Source: CAYQJV01 sp964417925
GTDB lineage: Bacteria; Hydrothermota; Tepidihabitantia; B3-TA06; CAYQJV01
NCBI GenBank assembly: GCA_964417925.1
Contig: CAYQJV010000004.1
Location: 14,038 to 78,037, forward strand
Length of the DNA: 64,000 nucleotides
Reading direction: 5' to 3'
Shown here: positions 62,748 to 64,000 of the stretch, one piece after another
How the letters are laid out: each line of letters begins with the position of its first letter
How positions within the stretch are numbered: position 1 is the first letter of the stretch
Made by a program: the position numbers and the translations under genes
Notes under the pieces: model-generated
Seen by the model: the letters and a program-made list of their open reading frames with translations, nothing else
Told to the model about the DNA's origin: nothing
Database searches by the model: none

Positions 62748-62757
62748 ATACTGCTTT

Positions 62758-63180
62758 TTATTCTTCCTTACTTTGTAAGAAAAAAATACGTGTACCTTTT
62801 TTTATTCCATGTTTTTTAAACCATCCTTTGTTCACTTCCAGAGCATATCTAAAAGGTTTCTGAGCAAAGTGGAGTTGCAAAGTATCAAAAGGAGTCATTG
62901 AATCTATGTCAAGAATATAGAAATTTTTATCAATAAAGGCAATATCTAAAGGAATTTTTGTATCTTTCATCCAGAAAGGATGAAAACCATCCTGTGGAAA
63001 AATAAAAAACATACCCGCATTTTCTGCAAGGGTATCTCTGTACTTTAACCCTCTCTCCCATTTAGAAGGAGAATCTGCAATTTCTACTATAAGAGTTTCA
63101 TTACCCACCACAAGTTTTCTTATTTCCCATTTTCCAGTTTTAGAACAAAAAGAAAATAAAAACAGAAGAAATAAAAAAAT
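62758..63180 (-). CDS. DUF192 protein, probable lipoprotein
   Basis: A DUF192 protein (about 140 residues). The domain is LIVEIADSPSKWERGLKYRDTLAENAGMFFIFPQDGFHPFWMKDTKIPLDIAFID, with the conserved GLM-like, F and W-M-K-(D/N)-T motifs. The N-terminal IFLFLLFLFSFCSK looks like a lipoprotein signal with Cys at the lipid site. The frame upstream runs into tRNA-Glu. The first usable codon after the tRNA is ATT (63180), and no ATG or ribosome site fits, so the start is unusual or a base is missing in the T7 run. The family is secreted and of unknown role. Confidence 0.7.
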   Translation of the reverse strand: MFLFLLFLFSFCSKTGKWEIRKLVVGNETLIVEIADSPSKWERGLKYRDTLAENAGMFFIFPQDGFHPFWMKDTKIPLDIAFIDKNFYILDIDSMTPFDTLQLHFAQKPFRYALEVNKGWFKKHGIKKGTRIFFLQSKEE

Positions 63181-63251
63181 GGCCCCAACGGGAGTCGAAC
63201 CCGTGCCTTCACCTTGAAAGAGTGATGTCCTAGCCACTAGACGATGGGGCC
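63180..63251 (-). tRNA. tRNA-Glu (anticodon TTC)
   Basis: A 72-base cloverleaf. The acceptor stem is GGCCCCA/TGGGGCC with discriminator A. The anticodon arm is TCACT-CTTTCAA-GGTGA with TTC. The T arm contains GGGTTCGACTCCC. CCA is not encoded. Confidence 0.95.
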
Positions 63252-63257
63252 TTTTTT

Positions 63258-63285
63258 ATTTTAAACAAAAATTTAAAAATGTCAA
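63258..63285 (-). promoter_or_regulatory. Promoter for tRNA-Glu
   Basis: On the minus strand TTGACA (63285-63280), 16 bases, TAAAAT (63263-63258), then only 6 bases (all A) to the mature 5' G of the tRNA. Confidence 0.8.
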
Positions 63286-63286
63286 A

Positions 63287-63790
63287 TTACATCCAGTTTA
63301 CTATTTCTTTTAAACACTTTCTTACCTTGGGATGAGGAGGAGTATCAGGATATCCTACTGTAAGAAGAGCAACCACTTCTTCCTTCTCTTTGATTTTAAG
63401 AATTTCTTTAACCTTATCTTGATAAAATGCTCCTATCCAGCATGTACCTAATCCTTCTTCAACTGCAGTAAGCATCATATGAGTAACTGCAATGGATAAA
63501 TCTACATAATGAGCAGGAATTCCACAGCTCATAATATACTCGGTTGATGTAGCAACTGCTGCAATTACAATAGGAGCATCTTTTACAAAATCTTGATATT
63601 TTGATGCTTCATACAATCTTTTCTTTATTTCCTTATTCCTTATAACTATAAATCTCCATGGCTGTCTATTCTTAGCAGAAGGAGCAAGCCTTGCTGATTC
63701 TAAAATCTTCATAATTTTTTCTTCTTCTACATCCTTGTTTTTATATTTCCTAACACTGTATCTTTTATTTATTGCTTCAAATACATCCAT
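63287..63790 (-). CDS. Nitroreductase-family protein
   Basis: A 167-residue FMN-dependent oxidoreductase. INKRYSVRKYKNKDVEEEKIMKILESARLAPSAKNRQPWRFIVI is the N-terminal FMN-binding signature (RSxR-like SVRKY, and PSAKNRQPW). LGTCWIGAF and the C-terminal LTVGYPD complete the family pattern. The substrate is unknown; many such small members reduce quinones or are involved in cofactor chemistry. It starts 5 bases after the response-regulator stop. Confidence 0.9.
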   Translation of the reverse strand: MDVFEAINKRYSVRKYKNKDVEEEKIMKILESARLAPSAKNRQPWRFIVIRNKEIKKRLYEASKYQDFVKDAPIVIAAVATSTEYIMSCGIPAHYVDLSIAVTHMMLTAVEEGLGTCWIGAFYQDKVKEILKIKEKEEVVALLTVGYPDTPPHPKVRKCLKEIVNWM

Positions 63791-63795
63791 AAAAA

Positions 63796-64000
63796 TTATC
63801 TGATAACTTTTTCTATTTTTTCTTTTAACTCTTCTGGTTCAAAAGGTTTTGCAATAAAATCTACTGCTCCTGCCTGCTTACTTTTCATCATAGTGTCAAA
63901 ATCTTCCCGAGCAGTTATCACTATTATTGGAAGTTTCTCACTCCCTGGAATTTTTCTCATTTTTTCCATTAATTCAAAACCATCCATTCCTGGCATCATT
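63796..64000 (-). CDS. Response regulator receiver, C-terminal part
   Basis: The frame is open to the right edge, so the N-terminal part, including the phosphoacceptor Asp, lies outside. What remains is MMPGMDGFELMEKMRKIPGSEKLPIIVITAREDFDTMMKSKQAGAVDFIAKPFEPEELKEKIEKVIR: the loop after the phosphoacceptor, the switch Thr and the conserved Lys of a CheY-like domain. The protein ends right after the receiver, so any output domain would have to precede it. Confidence 0.85.
   Translation of the reverse strand, partial: MMPGMDGFELMEKMRKIPGSEKLPIIVITAREDFDTMMKSKQAGAVDFIAKPFEPEELKEKIEKVIR

Noticed and set aside
63181..63237. N-terminal extension of the DUF192 gene into tRNA-Glu
   Set aside because: The residues come from translated tRNA sequence; the tRNA cloverleaf is complete.
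1..64000. CRISPR array, insertion sequence or prophage
   Set aside because: No regularly spaced repeats, transposase, integrase or phage structural genes were seen; the inverted repeat pair at 312-986 contains no transposase.

Overview
The window looks like a piece of chromosome from an AT-rich, thermophile-like, diderm (two-membrane) bacterium. Proteins are rich in Lys, Glu and Ile, while tRNA stems are GC-rich. An Omp85-family protein, a Wzi-like barrel and several lipoproteins imply an outer membrane. MurE carries the DNPR motif of meso-diaminopimelate-type peptidoglycan. A secreted M6 protease with FG-GAP/VCBS repeats and a YPNP-type C-terminal sorting-like domain, plus a digeranylgeranylglyceryl-phosphate-synthase-like UbiA enzyme, point towards FCB-related uncultured lineages (WOR-3/Stahlbacteria, Hydrothermae, Cloacimonadota-like). 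That placement is inference; there is no rRNA here.

Layout. 0-2.7 kb: end of a winged-helix regulator, then three damaged genes (a beta-barrel-like gene between 23-base inverted repeats, a methyltransferase, and a TrmO-pyruvate-kinase-C-terminal-domain fusion). 2.8-8.9 kb: histidine phosphatase, a large metallophosphatase/thioredoxin/thioredoxin/CcdA fusion, mnmG and a pyrimidine nucleoside phosphorylase. 8.9-24 kb (minus): a compact dcw cluster, mraZ-rsmH-ftsL-ftsI-murE-murF-mraY-murD-ftsW-murG-murC-murB-ftsA-ftsZ, with no ftsQ or ddl. 24-33 kb: D-amino acid transaminase, thiD, a creatininase-family gene and an envelope operon (tRNA-Ala, TPR protein, HNH, Omp85, Wzi-like, UbiA, UppP). 32.5-41.9 kb: cyclophilin, ptb-fabH, and a unit tRNA-Arg(ACG)-tadA-tRNA-Ser-M6 protease-DUF5683-nadB-small proteins.

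41.9-48 kb (minus): a signalling module. It has an NtrC-family sigma-54 activator, a -24/-12 promoter-like site, a TPR-thioredoxin protein, an FG-GAP beta-propeller sensor histidine kinase and a lone receiver. Three of its four genes carry frame breaks, mostly at homopolymers. 48-52 kb: BtuCDF-like ABC transporter with a methyltransferase-like membrane protein and an unknown secreted protein. 52-59.5 kb: Lon-family protease, PPC/DUF296 protein, YihY, DUF72, YqhA and hypCDE. 59.6-64 kb: RseC-like protein, CPx metal P-type ATPase, a frameshifted VIT1/CCC1-like gene, DUF192, tRNA-Glu, nitroreductase and the end of a response regulator.

Two patterns run through the window. First, promoters are unusually clear: TTGACA-like, almost always N16, then TATAAT-like. 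At the first genes of transcription units the -10 box often lies only 5-9 nt before the start codon, so those mRNAs should be leaderless or nearly so, while internal genes use AGGAGG Shine-Dalgarno sites. This fixes several starts, because some longer open frames begin inside a -35 or -10 box. Second, the core genes are intact while frame breaks cluster in accessory genes at 0.3-2 kb, 42-48 kb and 62.4-62.7 kb.
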